Source: Piromyces finnis (Eukaryota > Neocallimastigomycota > Neocallimastigomycetes > Neocallimastigales > Neocallimastigaceae). Taken from it: a stretch of 64,000 bases of DNA. The stretch covers positions 248,001-312,000 of the forward strand of contig MCFH01000021.1 in assembly GCA_002104945.1 (NCBI GenBank), read 5' to 3'. Positions 51,573 through 64,000 of this stretch are shown here, piece by piece. How positions within the stretch are numbered: position 1 is the stretch's first letter; every line of letters starts with the position of its first letter. A program made the position numbers and the translations under genes. The notes under the pieces were generated by a model, which had not been told where the DNA came from, made no database searches, and saw nothing but the letters and a program-made list of their open reading frames with translations.

Positions 51573-54500
51573 TTAATCAATCTCTTCTATGTCATCATCA
51601 TTGATTTCAAATAAATCAACTTTATCTTCTGAACTGTTATTATTTCCTGTATAATTATTACTTTCTCTATGATTATAGTATTTAATTTTGGAAGATCTAG
51701 TATTAAAATTTGAAAATAAATGATTATTATTACTATGTGTGTCATTGTTTGATGACAAAGTTAAATTTTCTGATAAAAATTTTATGTCTCTCTTTTGATT
51801 ATGACTATTTTCATTATCATCATCCATTTTATTCTCAATACTATCACCAATTTCATCATCCAGAGAATTACTATTCATAGTACCTGGCATTAATTGATAT
51901 CCATTTACTAAATTATTCCACCAGTTTTCATTATTTCTTGGATTGGTATAATTATTTACATAGTTTAAAAATTGCTTATCTATAGAGAATGTATATATAT
52001 TTATGATTATAATTAATATTACATTATTTTTAAAAATTATTTTTATATTTTATTATTTCTTTTAAAATAGATTACCACTATTTTTTATTTCTCGATTAAG
52101 AATATGATTTTGATTTGATATAATTTTGGATAGATATGGAAGAGTTTCGGTCATTAAATTTATTCTTGATGTATGCTCTTTTTTTTTTTTTTTTATACAC
52201 ATTTATTATATATTGTTATTTTTTTTTTTTATTAATTATTATTTAATTAAATTAAATATACAGATTATTATTTTATTTCTTATTACCAATTCTAATAGGT
52301 GCTTTAGATAGATTATTATTTGAAGTATCTGACCATTGAATTAAAATATCATTAAATTGTGCATTATTATTTTGAATAACTTTATTTATTGACCATTCTT
52401 CAGGTTTATATAATTTATTTATTCGTTTAGATCTAGGTATAGGATTAGTATGAGAATGAAGTAATCCATACATTGTAATGTATTGTGAATATAATGAAAA
52501 ATCTTTATTATTTCTCTTTAAAAATGTTAAACATTTATATATTTATTAGTTTTGGATGAAAAAAAAAAAAAAAAAACATTTATTTAATAATTATAAATAC
52601 TTACCCTCCATTTATTTTGCATCTGATCAGCTATATTTATATATTTAAAAGCATCATCCAATTCTTCAATTTCTTCAAAGAAACCGTGAATATTTTGTTC
52701 TAAGAAAAGTAATAAAATTGATGGATCGATTTGATTTTGACTTATTATTTCCTATTAAGAATACAAGTATAAAATAATATAGGTATAGGTGTATTTATAA
52801 ATAATTTTTGTGCTTATTTTTTCTTTTTCAAATTAAATTAATTATAGTAATTATAAACAGATATTTACATCTGGTTCATCTTCTAATCGTAATCTTTCCT
52901 GTTCTTTTAGATGTTCAGGAACAGTAAATTCAAAATTATATCTAAATGTTTCGGCATCATTTTTATATTTAATTTTCGCAATATTACTATTGTTAAATTG
53001 AGATAATCCTGTATTAGAAAGTAAAATAAAAGGATAAAATCATTTAGTATAAAATAATAATACTTAGTATAGATGTATAGAACTATCCAAATCTTAAGTA
53101 TTTTTACTTTTATTATATAGAATTTTTCCGATAATATGAAATAGGGATAAATGATGATTCATACTTGATATATTTGATAGTCTATAGTAATTCATTATAT
53201 AAAATTTTTAGTTATTTATTAAATCGGGGAATTATTGTATTTATATAATAAAATTATAAAAGTTATTTTTTTTTTTTTTATTTTTTTTTAATTCTTACAA
53301 ACTATAGGCTCCCTTTTTTCTAAATTTTGAATCTTTAATTGTTTTCATTTCTTTTAATATTAAAAATTTATCTTTATTTGTTAGAAATAATTTTGGATTA
53401 TCGTATAGATACAAAAACTGGAATGTATTTATTGCCGCACGAATATCACCATTTGTATGTAAACCAATTGCTCTTAAGATGGTATTATCTAATTGTTTAG
53501 ATGTTGGTAATGCTTTTGTGGATATATTATTTAAAGCTTTAGCAATAAATGTTTCAGCAATTGGGTTAAAACTAATTATTTATACGATAGATATTAATGT
53601 TATTATGAATTCTTATTCAAAAGTGATTAATATTGTCATTTTATATATTTTCCTACACAACTTACTTAATTATATGACAGATTTCTGAATCTAGTACAGA
53701 TGTGGGTATATAAGTTTTTATACTAAATTCTTGCTTTTTTAGAAAATCATCATCAATAGATAGGATTTCACTAATAATGAATACAAGGGAATAAGCTGAA
53801 TATGGGGAATTAAAATATGATTGTATTAACGAATGAAAAATTTTGCGTGTCTTTAAGTTAGAAAGAAGTGGAACATCTTCTAATAACATAACTTTATATT
53901 TATAATTTCTTATATTATTGGATGAGGAATTAGAAGAAAAAATATCTGACTGTGAAGAATAATTATCGACAATTGTTGAATTTGGTTTTGATCCGATTTC
54001 AAATTGAAGGGAAGGATATTTATTGGCTGACATAAAAAATTGTTTAAATTTTTCTGTTATAGTTGTATTTATATAATCATTCATATTTTTTTTATACATT
54101 GAATCATATTTTATATTTAAATTTTCGTCTGTTTTTTTTTTTTTTTTTTTTTTTTTTGTTATCATTATTAATAAAAGAATATATAATAATGTTAATATAT
54201 AACATAACAGATAAATAAATATATATCAAATTAAAAAAGTTAATATTACCTATTTCTGATATTTTTAATGTGTTAATAGGGTTTGTCCATTCTACAATTT
54301 CAATATCTAATTCTTCGGCTAAAACCTTTAATGTTGCGGTTTTTCCTGACCCTGATGGTCCATTTAATATTAATAAAGACGGCTTCTATTATATACATAT
54401 TAAATAAGCAATAATATAAGTATTTTAAAAAAAGTTTTTATTATGAAATCTATATATTTATATTCATATATTCATAATTTTAAACGTACTTTTCTTCTAT

Positions 54501-55375
54501 TATTAACAATATTAAACATAAGCCATCGCCTCACTTCTTCTATTTTATTTTTATGAACTGCTAATTCACTCTATTTATTTAATATTTGTGGTAATTAGTT
54601 ATTTTTTTTTTTTTTTCATAATTTTTAATTATTAAAAGAAAAGAACAAATTTTTACATACTGAATTATGCGGTATAAATTTATCAATCCATAATTGTGAT
54701 TCTACTTCTTCAGCTTTTTTTTTTTTTTTTTTTTTTTTAAATATATATGTATAGAATTAAAATTTAAATTATTAATAGATGAATTTTACTTTTTTCATGA
54801 TATATAATTTAAATGATATATTACTTGATTTCTCTGTTAAATTATTGTTTACTTTATTTTGTGAATTATTAAAATACCAATTAATTGAATTCTTTATAGA
54901 AATTTCAAAATAAAGCATTGTTAAATTATTATTAATATTAATTATTTTGGGTATTTAATATATATATATATACTTGAACATTAGATAATTTATATTCTTT
55001 TCTTTTTTTCTTTGGAATATTTATTTCCTTATCAATTGAAAATTTCATATTTTTTCTTTTTAAAACTTTTTCATTTAAATTTTTAAATTCAAGATCTTGA
55101 GTAAGAGGTAGAGAAGAAAAAATATCATCGCTTAATTCGTCGTCGTCACTTTCATATGTAAATGAATTTGAGCTTTTTGAGTTCAATTTTCTTTTTTTAG
55201 TTAATTTCTTTGATACCAAATTATTGGATAATGTTAATTCTTTTGAATTATCTTCATCATCTGATAATGTTAAGTCAATAAAAGAATCATTTTTTTGATT
55301 TTTCGTTTTATTTTTTTTATCTGAAGAATTTTGAAATGAACATGAATCAAAGAACAAAGATTTTTTTCTATTCAT
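51573..55375 (-). CDS. RAD17: Checkpoint clamp loader large subunit RAD17/Rad24
   Basis: Twelve exons, 825 residues: 54974-55375, 54825-54891, 54661-54713, 54490-54570, 54250-54385, 53666-54128, 53299-53571, 52869-52986, 52605-52751, 52287-52515, 52076-52177 and 51573-51979. The exon 7 donor and exon 8 acceptor were chosen for phase and have alternatives. The N-terminus is Ser/Asp/Lys-rich. LWIDKFIPHNSSELAVHKNK precedes Walker A GPSGSGKT (about residues 210-217). Walker B-like MLLED lies at about 327-331, then AYSLVFIISE, SFNPIAETFIAKALN and HTNGDIRAAINTFQF. The C-terminal helices (LLLFLEQNIHGFFEEIEELD) match RAD17, and the end is acidic (DDDIEEID). With RFC2-5 it loads the 9-1-1 clamp at damaged DNA. 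Extra length comes from Asn/Ser-rich insertions. The start is the first Met of an open exon. Confidence 0.93.
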
Positions 55376-56644
55376 TTTGAGAATTAATAATTATTTCTTA
55401 TTTTTACATTAAAATATGAATATTTATAGATGAAATTTAGGAATTCAATTTATATGAATAATTTATTATTATGTACTCATTAATTTAAATGCACTTTTTT
55501 TTATAATGAATTATTTATTTAATTATTTATATGTGTAATAAATGAATATATATATTTTAACGATTTATATTATTAAGAAAATATTCTTGTCAAATGAAAA
55601 ATGAATAATAAAATTAAATTTCTACTTATTAAATATCTTTAATAAATGATAATAGTTTGTTGGACTGAATGAATTTTAATATTTGATATATTTCCTTAAT
55701 TATTGTAATATTTTGTAATTTGATTATAAACTTGAATTAATATTGCTTGTTATATATTTAAAGAATAATAAAGCCTTTTTTTTTTGTTAATTTGAATACA
55801 CCAATTTAAACAGTTACTTTAATGAAAATTACACAATTAATATTAATTCATCAAACCAGAGTTTTCATAAATTACAAAAAAAAAAAAAAGCCTTTACATA
55901 AAAAAAAAAAAACCCACTTAGAATATATAAGATATTCTTTAAAATTAAAATTCTAGTATTAAAGTGTAACAATTTTTTAATATTTTCTAATTTCTTTATT
56001 TTTATAAAATATCATTATTATTAATTTTATAATTAAATGAATGACAATAGGTAATTTTTATTTTTAGTAATATTTATAATTAATTGAATTGTTTTTCAAA
56101 TTAACAAATCTTTTTAAACTCAAGAAGAAAATAATTAGTGACTGTTAAAATGCTTATAAATCTAATTTGAATAATAGAAATATCTAAAATCTCAAACTTT
56201 ATTTATAGTTAATTAATTAAACAAATTTAATTAAAACCAAGGTAAATAAAAATAATTATGTCTTTTATTAAGCAAAAAATTCATTTATTAGTAGCATAAT
56301 TTTATGTAAAAACTAGATAAAATAAATTAATATTTATAATAATAGACAATGAAACGTGACATTATTAATTAATTAAAATTTCAAATTTATGGTAAAGTGC
56401 AAAGTTAAAATATCATGAAAATTTAATATAAAATTATAAAGTGATATACTTTTTTCATTAATATTTTCTTTTGTTATTAGTAATTTATATATATATTTAT
56501 AACCTTTTCTGTAAAGATACCATTAATATTATTAACATAATTTGATATCAAATAGTAAAGAAAAGAATATATTTCTGTGTTTTATACAATATTCAAAATA
56601 CAATTAAATTTTGATTTTTATACAATCTAAATAATTTTAAAATA
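55376..56644. promoter_or_regulatory. Divergent promoter region shared by RAD17 and ORC3
   Basis: A 1,269-bp AT-rich spacer between two head-to-head genes, so both promoters must lie here. I searched by eye for an ACGCGT (MCB-type) box and saw none. Homopolymer A/T tracts at 55778, 55876 and 55898 are the main visible features. No coding content. Confidence 0.5.
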
Positions 56645-59600
56645 ATGGTTGCTAATTCAACAATCAATATAACGGAGGCCTATGATTCATTATCACAGGT
56701 ATAAAAACTTGATAATATATTTAACAATGAGATTCTATTCTATTTAATACTAAGTATATATGCATGTATATATGCATTCAATGAAGTGGTAATTAATTTA
56801 AAAAAATATTTTATTTTTTTTTCTCTTTCTATTAATATCATAATGTTCATTAAAATTTTAAACAAAAAAGGCATGTTTCATATTATGGCCCACAGATAAA
56901 AAGAAACATAATGGTATATAGATTATATAAATATAAATATAAATATAGATATAAATATAAACATAAATAAAATATATCTTTTTAATTGAATTGGTTTTAC
57001 ATAAGATAAAACTATTAACACCATTAATATTAATATTATTGATATAAATTTAAAAATATAAGTAATAAATATTAAAATCATTAATTTAATTATATTTTAT
57101 ATATTTTTTTTGTTGTAATTTTCAATAATTGAAATTATTATTAACATTGGTAATTAATTCGAAAATTTAATATATATAATAAAGATTATACGAAAAATGA
57201 TGGTTTTCAATCTTTAATGGATAAAACCGAAACTGAAGATTTTATAAATCAAAGACATGATAAATATTATAAAATATGGAATAATATTAAAACAAAAATT
57301 GATGTATGAAAAATACTTATTATTATTTGTAATATATAATTATTATATATTTAAATGATGAAGTATTAAATGTTTGTCATTTCTTTATTTCTTATATAGA
57401 AATTAATGTTTGATTTAAATTTATCTGCTACAAATGGAATTTTTAATTTTGTATCAAGTAAATTAAATAATACTGATAATGCTGATTCAATGTAAAGATT
57501 TTTAAAAAATTATAAATAATTTATATATTAAAGAATCTGTTTATCAATATATATATTTTTTAAATAATAAGAAATAAAGATATTCAATTACCATTTAAAG
57601 AAATTCCAACAGGATTAATTTTTTCAGGTATATAAAAAGATAATAATTATGAATGAATATAAATAATTTCATAAATAAATTAAATTTAATTATCATTTAA
57701 TTCAAATTTTAAATGAAATTTAATTTATATGATGTATCTAAATTCTTCGAAAAATTACTTGTAATTAAAATTATTATAAAAGGGATAAATCCAGATGATA
57801 AAAGAATGTATAAACAAATTGTTTCAAAAATAAAAACAGTACCAACAAATCATGTTGCTGTTTTAGAATCAAAAGATTGTATAAATTTAAAGAACACCAT
57901 GAAAATTATTATTGAACAACTTATGGAAACAAATTTGAATGAAGAAAATGTAATTAAAATATACTTATAAATAATAATAAATTGTGTATATAATAATAAA
58001 AATATTATCCTGGAAAAATAAAAATAATATAATATACTAGGAAAACATTATTGATGCAACTGAATTTTATAAAAAAAGTAAAATAAAGAAGAGCAATAAA
58101 GCACCAAATTATGATCCGTATATTTTATTAGGTTGGTATAAACATCTTGAAGGGGTATCCAAAATTAATAATAACACTACATCACCTGTTGTAATTGAAG
58201 ATGAAACCAAAGAAAAAGAAAATAATAATAATGATAATAATAATAATAGTACTAATCAGAGTAAAGCAAAACATAAACTTATTTTATTTATTGAAGATTT
58301 TGAATGCTTTGATGTTTTATTACTTCAAGATTTAATTTCAATTTTTAGGTAAAAACAAAATTTAAATTATATATAGAAAAAAATTCATTTTTTTTTATTT
58401 AATTATTATAATAAAAATCATTATACATAAATTTCATTAATTATAATATTCTTATTTTTATAAATTTCAAAATTTTATTATATTAGTGGTTATAGTGAAG
58501 AGCTTCCAATTATATTGTTAATCGGCATAGCTACATCATTAGAAACATTCCATCAATCATTACCAATATCTTCTTTGTCATTATTACAAATTGAAAAATT
58601 TAAATTATTACAATCTTATGAATGTATTAATGAAATTATTCAAAAAGTATTTATTGAAACAATCGATGATTTTAAACTTGGTGTAAAACCATATCAATAT
58701 TTATTAGATAATTTTAATTTTTTAAATCTATCAGTCGATTCATTTATTAGAGGATTGAAAGTAATAATTATATTAAATATATTAAATATATAAAATTTAT
58801 ATTTAGCTAATGTTTTAAAAACTATATTTTTTACTAAAATATTCATTTAAAGTTTTCAGTAATGTATCATTTTTATTCAAACCCACTAAGTATATTATCA
58901 TCAATTGATCCTACTTCATCAGAAATGGATCGTATTTTTAGCAGTTTAACAAAGAGACATTTAGATGAAGCTAAAGTTTTGACTTTTCCATCTTTTAAAT
59001 TGTAATACAAACTTGAAATATCATTAAAATTATAATTTATTTATTTTGAAAATTATTATATCTAAATATTTTTTACATTTAAATTTTTAATTTTTGAATA
59101 TATTCATTTTTAGTTATATAAATTCTATAAAATCAACATCTCCAAAGCTTGTATATGAATTATTAACCGATGATAAAGTATTAAAGGATTCAATTAGGGA
59201 AGGTCTTATTAATTTACATAACTATCATATAAAATTTAGAGTGGGTTTTGAATGTTTACTTGAGCTTCAAAAATTATATCAATCACCTTTGTTTAAAAAA
59301 TCAAAAAGAGCATTATATTTATTGAGTTTACAAGAATCTTTATACGATTCAGCTCATGTTCAATTATTAATTAAGCGTTCCAAGTAAGATTTAATTTATT
59401 ATTAATATAAATATTTTAATTAATAGTAATAATAGTATTGATGTTTTATATAATTTTTTTTTTATTTTCATTTGAAATAATTTTATCTATTTTAGAGTAA
59501 TTACTTATCCTATAATCAAGAAATTTTTGGAAACAATTAAATTGAATATTGAAAAAGATGAATTTGCAAAAAAATTATTGGAAAATTTCGTAACTATTTT

Positions 59601-60980
59601 AAACGATATTTTATTAAAGTTTGAAAAGTTTGATGAAAATGGAAATGAGATTAAAGAAGAAGAAAAAAAGGAAAGAATAAAAAAAAGAGGAAAACAAATT
59701 AAAACTGAAGAAGTTGAAACAAAAGTTAAAAAAGAAGAAATTGATGATGATAATAGTTACAATGATACCCTTTATAAACGTGAAAAAGTAGATTCAAGTA
59801 AAGAAAATAAATTGAAAAATGTTGAAGAAGAAAAAATTAATGATGCTATTATCATTAATGAAAATGGTAAAAGACCTCAAAAGACTATTTATGACAATGT
59901 ATTACTAAGTTATTCAAATAGTAATGGTACTTCTACAACTCAAAGAGAAACAAATATTTCAAAACGTTTAAGAGCCGAAGAATTACGAGGATATGAAACT
60001 ATGGTTGATGAAGTTAATCAATTTATAAATAAATTTTTCAAGTTAGTATTTATTTAATTATATTTTTATATTATATGAAAATTAAACACCATTTAGAGTT
60101 TTTCTAATATTTTATTATTATTTTAAATTTTTAGGGATACATTGAGATGTTACAAAGAATTTCCATATTATGAAATTATTTATTATACAGAAAGTTCAAA
60201 ATTAAAAAAGGTATTTTAAGATAGATAATAAATAATTTTTAATATCTATATCATATTTTTTTTGTTATAATACAATTATTAATAAAATTATTAAAATAAA
60301 ATAGAGTTTTTCTGCACAACCTAGAAGTGTTATTCATACTGCGTTAAATTACCCAAATCATTATCTTAATTGCGATTGCTGTAGTGATAATGATAATATA
60401 ATTGAATCATCACTTCATGATACATGTATTGCCTACAAACTTTACTTGGAATGTGGTAAATTAATTAATTTATATGATTGGTTTGTAGCATTTGGTAACA
60501 TCTTAAAAGATAAAATAGATAAATCAAAGAAAAAAGAAAAAGAGCAAAATAAAAGAATAAAACAAAAACAAAAACAGGAAGCGGAAGAAATAGCAAAGAG
60601 TAAAGAAAAAGAAATAAAAAAAAAAGATGATATAATTGTGCTTGACTCAGATAATGAAATTGAAAATGTAATTTTAATTAATGAAAATAAAGAAAAAGGT
60701 AAATTTGAAGAACATCATTCTTCTGATGAAGATAATGAAGAAAAAGAAGAAGAAGAAGAAGAATTCAATGAAAAAGAAATACAGTAAGTTTAAAGATTTA
60801 AAAATACAAATATTATTAAAATAAAAAAAATAAACAAATTTATAATATTTTATATTGTTTTTATAATATTAAAGGGCAAGATTTATTAGAGCTATATCAG
60901 AATTACAATATTTTGGATTTATTAAATCAACTAATAGAAAGGTTGACCATGTAGTTAAATTAACATGGGGATCAGATTAA
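56645..60980 (+). CDS. ORC3: Origin recognition complex subunit 3
   Basis: Fourteen exons, 912 residues: 56645-56698, 56871-56913, 57185-57303, 57400-57491, 57572-57627, 57783-57949, 58041-58348, 58487-58760, 58853-59001, 59114-59383, 59496-60041, 60135-60210, 60305-60783 and 60875-60980, all phase-consistent. ORC3 blocks in order are [101 protein letters not shown] and [17 protein letters not shown]. The C-terminal winged helix reads [19 protein letters not shown] then [19 protein letters not shown]. There is no Walker A motif, as expected for ORC3, an AAA+-like subunit that pairs with ORC2. ORC marks replication origins and loads MCM2-7. Lys/Glu-rich insertions in exons 11 and 13 make it longer than animal ORC3 (about 710 residues). 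Confidence 0.95.
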
Positions 60981-61650
<670 letters not shown>

Positions 61651-64000
61651 TTAACAGTCGTCATTGTTATCTATATCAAAATTTAGAAATTCCATAGGTA
61701 ATGTTGGTTGAGGATCAGTAACAATTGCTGGTTCTAAACATAGTGATTGAATGTCATCTGGATTTAATTGAATAAAAGAAGAAGAAGAAGAGGCTATAGA
61801 AGAATCATATGATTCTGAGGTAGACAATAAACTATTACTTTTATTTAATTTAGAAAGTGAATTATTTTTTTTATTAGCAAGTTTCATACTATAACTCATA
61901 GATTTATTTTTCTTTACAATAGATGAAGAAGTTCTAGTTGTAGAATGAATACTACTATTACTACTTAAAACCTCAAGATTTTCATGAGAATTTGATCTAC
62001 TGTCTAAACCTTTACAGAAATTGAATGAATGAGTCCCTGATGCATTAGTTATCGCGCTTGTAGCTCCAGAATGAGTGGATGGACCAGATGCAGATGCAGA
62101 AGTAGAGTTGATAGAAGAAAAATCGTAAATATCAGATCCATTTTGGAAACTCAATTTTTGGTCGGTATATTTGAGACCAGCACTCATTGGATAAGCTAAG
62201 GGAAAAGCAGGCTTATTATCCATAACAATTGAAGCTGAGTTACACTGACTATTGTTATAATAATGATTATGGCGATGGCTTCTTGCATGAAGATGAGGTT
62301 GTGTATGAATATGATTTTTATGTTTGCTTGAATTATTAAGATTAAGAGCATCAAAGTTTTCCATCAAAGACATTTTTGAAATAAGATAAGAAGGTGTGCT
62401 TTTATTCGATCCTGTAGTAGAAGTATCGATACCATTAGAATTAGAAATATCAGTATTAAATGTGTTGGTTGTAGTAGTGGTTGTTGCACTTGAAGGAATG
62501 TCATAGGAAGCAACTAATTCAGTTAAATTTTCGGCGCTAGTAACAATTCTTAAATTATTCTTTTGTTGTATTTGTGATAATCTTTTACTCTTAAATGATG
62601 TATCGTTACTTGGAACAATGATTGTTGACTCGATCGTGTCATTTGGTGGTATTGATGAAAGAATATTCATATTATTAATGTCTGAAATATTTTCTTGATT
62701 CATTGACTCTGGTAAGATCATATTATTAAATGATGACTGAAGATCAGACATAGCAGTGGTATTAAGTACGGGTGCAATAATTTCATTAAAAGATGGACTA
62801 TTAATAACTTCATTATTTATTACACCATTTACTTGGGTATGAATGCCTGATAAACTTTCATCATTAGTAGATTGCTGAATTAAAGGACTAGCGATATTGT
62901 TAAGTGGTGTTTGATATGATGGTAATACAGTAGAAAAGGAATCATCCAATGGAATTGATAATGGATCAAAACCAGAAGAATAAACATCAAGTGGAATAAA
63001 AGATGAGGGATTGGTTATTACTGGATCATTACCAGTTAAATTTGAATTAGGATTTATAATATTTAATGAATCATTCATATTATCAAGAATATTATTTGGA
63101 TTAGTAATATTTATTGCATTTATTTCAGAAAAACTATTGTTAAATGAAGAAAGTGAAAGCTCGTCGAAGAAGCTTGATGAATAATCCGTCCCTATAAATG
63201 AAGGATCATCATTATTGGTATATTTACTTGAATTGATGCTTCCATCAATTGAGGAAAAGGAATCATTATTCACTATAGTTGAAGGAATTTCTAAAGCCTG
63301 AGGATCAGTATTTGTTGAATATGGAATAGAATTAATAATAGTTTGATAGAGAATTTGATCATTTTCAATATCTTCCTGATCATAATCTATTTTATTTTCT
63401 TTATAAATTTCGTCTAATTTTTTTGATTTAAATATTGAATTAGAAATAGAACGTTGACGAAGTTGTGGTTTTTTTGTAATTTTTTCTTTAATTAAAGAAA
63501 GATCTTCTGAACTTGTTCTTTGATGACTTAATCTGCTTTTAATATCCTTTCCTTTTTTTGATTCATCATTATTTTTCTTTATTTTTTTTGATCGATCCGG
63601 AGCAAATTTATAATTAGGATATCTTTTTTGTAAAAAGAATAAAATTTTTTAAAATTTTATAAAATAAAATGTTTAGATTTCTTTAATCATATATGATATA
63701 ATATTGACATTTATATAATGATAATCTTTAATATCATACTTTAATTTATGTTCCTCTAACTCAATTCTAGCTTTTTCAGCATATATTTTTTTTACTTCTT
63801 CTGATTCATTTCTCCACATCTGACCTACAGCTTTTGAAACTTCTCTACGATTAATATTTGGATTTATTTTTAAAAAGTCGGGTGTTTTATCTTTTAAATA
63901 AAAAATAAAACTATTTTTTGGTCTAGGGATTTTCTTTTGTTTTTTATCTTTAATACTTTTAGAATTTTTTTCGATAGATAAATTTTCATCAATATGGTCT
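61651..64000 (-). CDS. HMG-box transcription factor (MATA_HMG type), 5' end outside window
   Basis: Two exons are visible: 63740-64000 (its 5' end is cut by the window edge) and 61651-63622, joined by a phase-2 intron inside the HMG box. The box reads IPRPKNSFIFYLKDKTPDF, NPNINRREVSKAVGQMWRN, EVKKIYAEKARIELEEHKLK and YPNYKFAPDRS. This is the fungal mating-type/Ste11-like HMG form, with RPxNxFIxY at the start and YPxYKxxP at the end. A basic KKIKKNNDESKKGKDIKSR segment follows and may be a nuclear signal. The remaining roughly 600 residues are Ser/Asn/Thr-rich and disordered, ending in an acidic NFDIDNNDDC tail that could activate transcription. Such factors bind DNA in the minor groove and often control mating or starvation responses; the target genes here are unknown. 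Confidence 0.88.

Noticed and set aside
53479-53688. Plus-strand frame of 69 codons
   Set aside because: Antisense shadow of RAD17 exons 6 and 7.

Overview
The window looks like nuclear DNA of an anaerobic gut fungus (Neocallimastigomycota; genus not determinable). The spacers are extremely AT-rich and full of poly-A/T runs and long AAT, TTTA and AAAT microsatellites. The genes carry many short GT-AG introns, and the proteins have Asn/Ser/Lys-rich low-complexity tails. Two families typical of this phylum are present: a receptor with a bacterial-type solute-binding ectodomain joined to a class C GPCR-like membrane domain, and a decayed AAA-ATPase-like/PD-(D/E)XK-type gene.

Layout. 1-2257 (-): 3'-truncated solute-binding/class C GPCR-like receptor. 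About 4480-5470 (-): AAA-ATPase-like pseudogene. 9213-24428 (+): a tandem array of four paralogous, probably seven-helix membrane proteins, each with one phase-1 intron at the same place and a divergent disordered C-terminal tail. I recognise no named family for them, and this array is the best candidate for an undescribed system. 27374-32828 (+): large disordered protein ending in an SH3 domain. 34100-34750 (-): small secreted protein. 37139-38092 (-): mitoferrin-like carrier. 39248-39361 (-): a 37-residue one-helix microprotein candidate. 42833-44582 (+): membrane-anchored FKBP isomerase built from eight exons, including an 11-nt one.

45903-60980 is a block of conserved cell-cycle genes: APC2 (+), RAD17/RAD24 (-) and ORC3 (+). 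APC2 and RAD17 converge; RAD17 and ORC3 diverge from a shared 1.27-kb spacer. 61651-64000 (-) holds the C-terminal part of a transcription factor with a fungal mating-type-like HMG box.

The gene models were spliced by hand, using GT-AG signals, phase continuity and family resemblance. In APC2, ORC3, FKBP, the 7TM array, the SH3 gene and the receptor the exons keep one open frame throughout. The least certain junctions are APC2 exon 1, RAD17 exon 7/8 and SH3-gene exon 3. No tRNA, rRNA or CRISPR array was seen.
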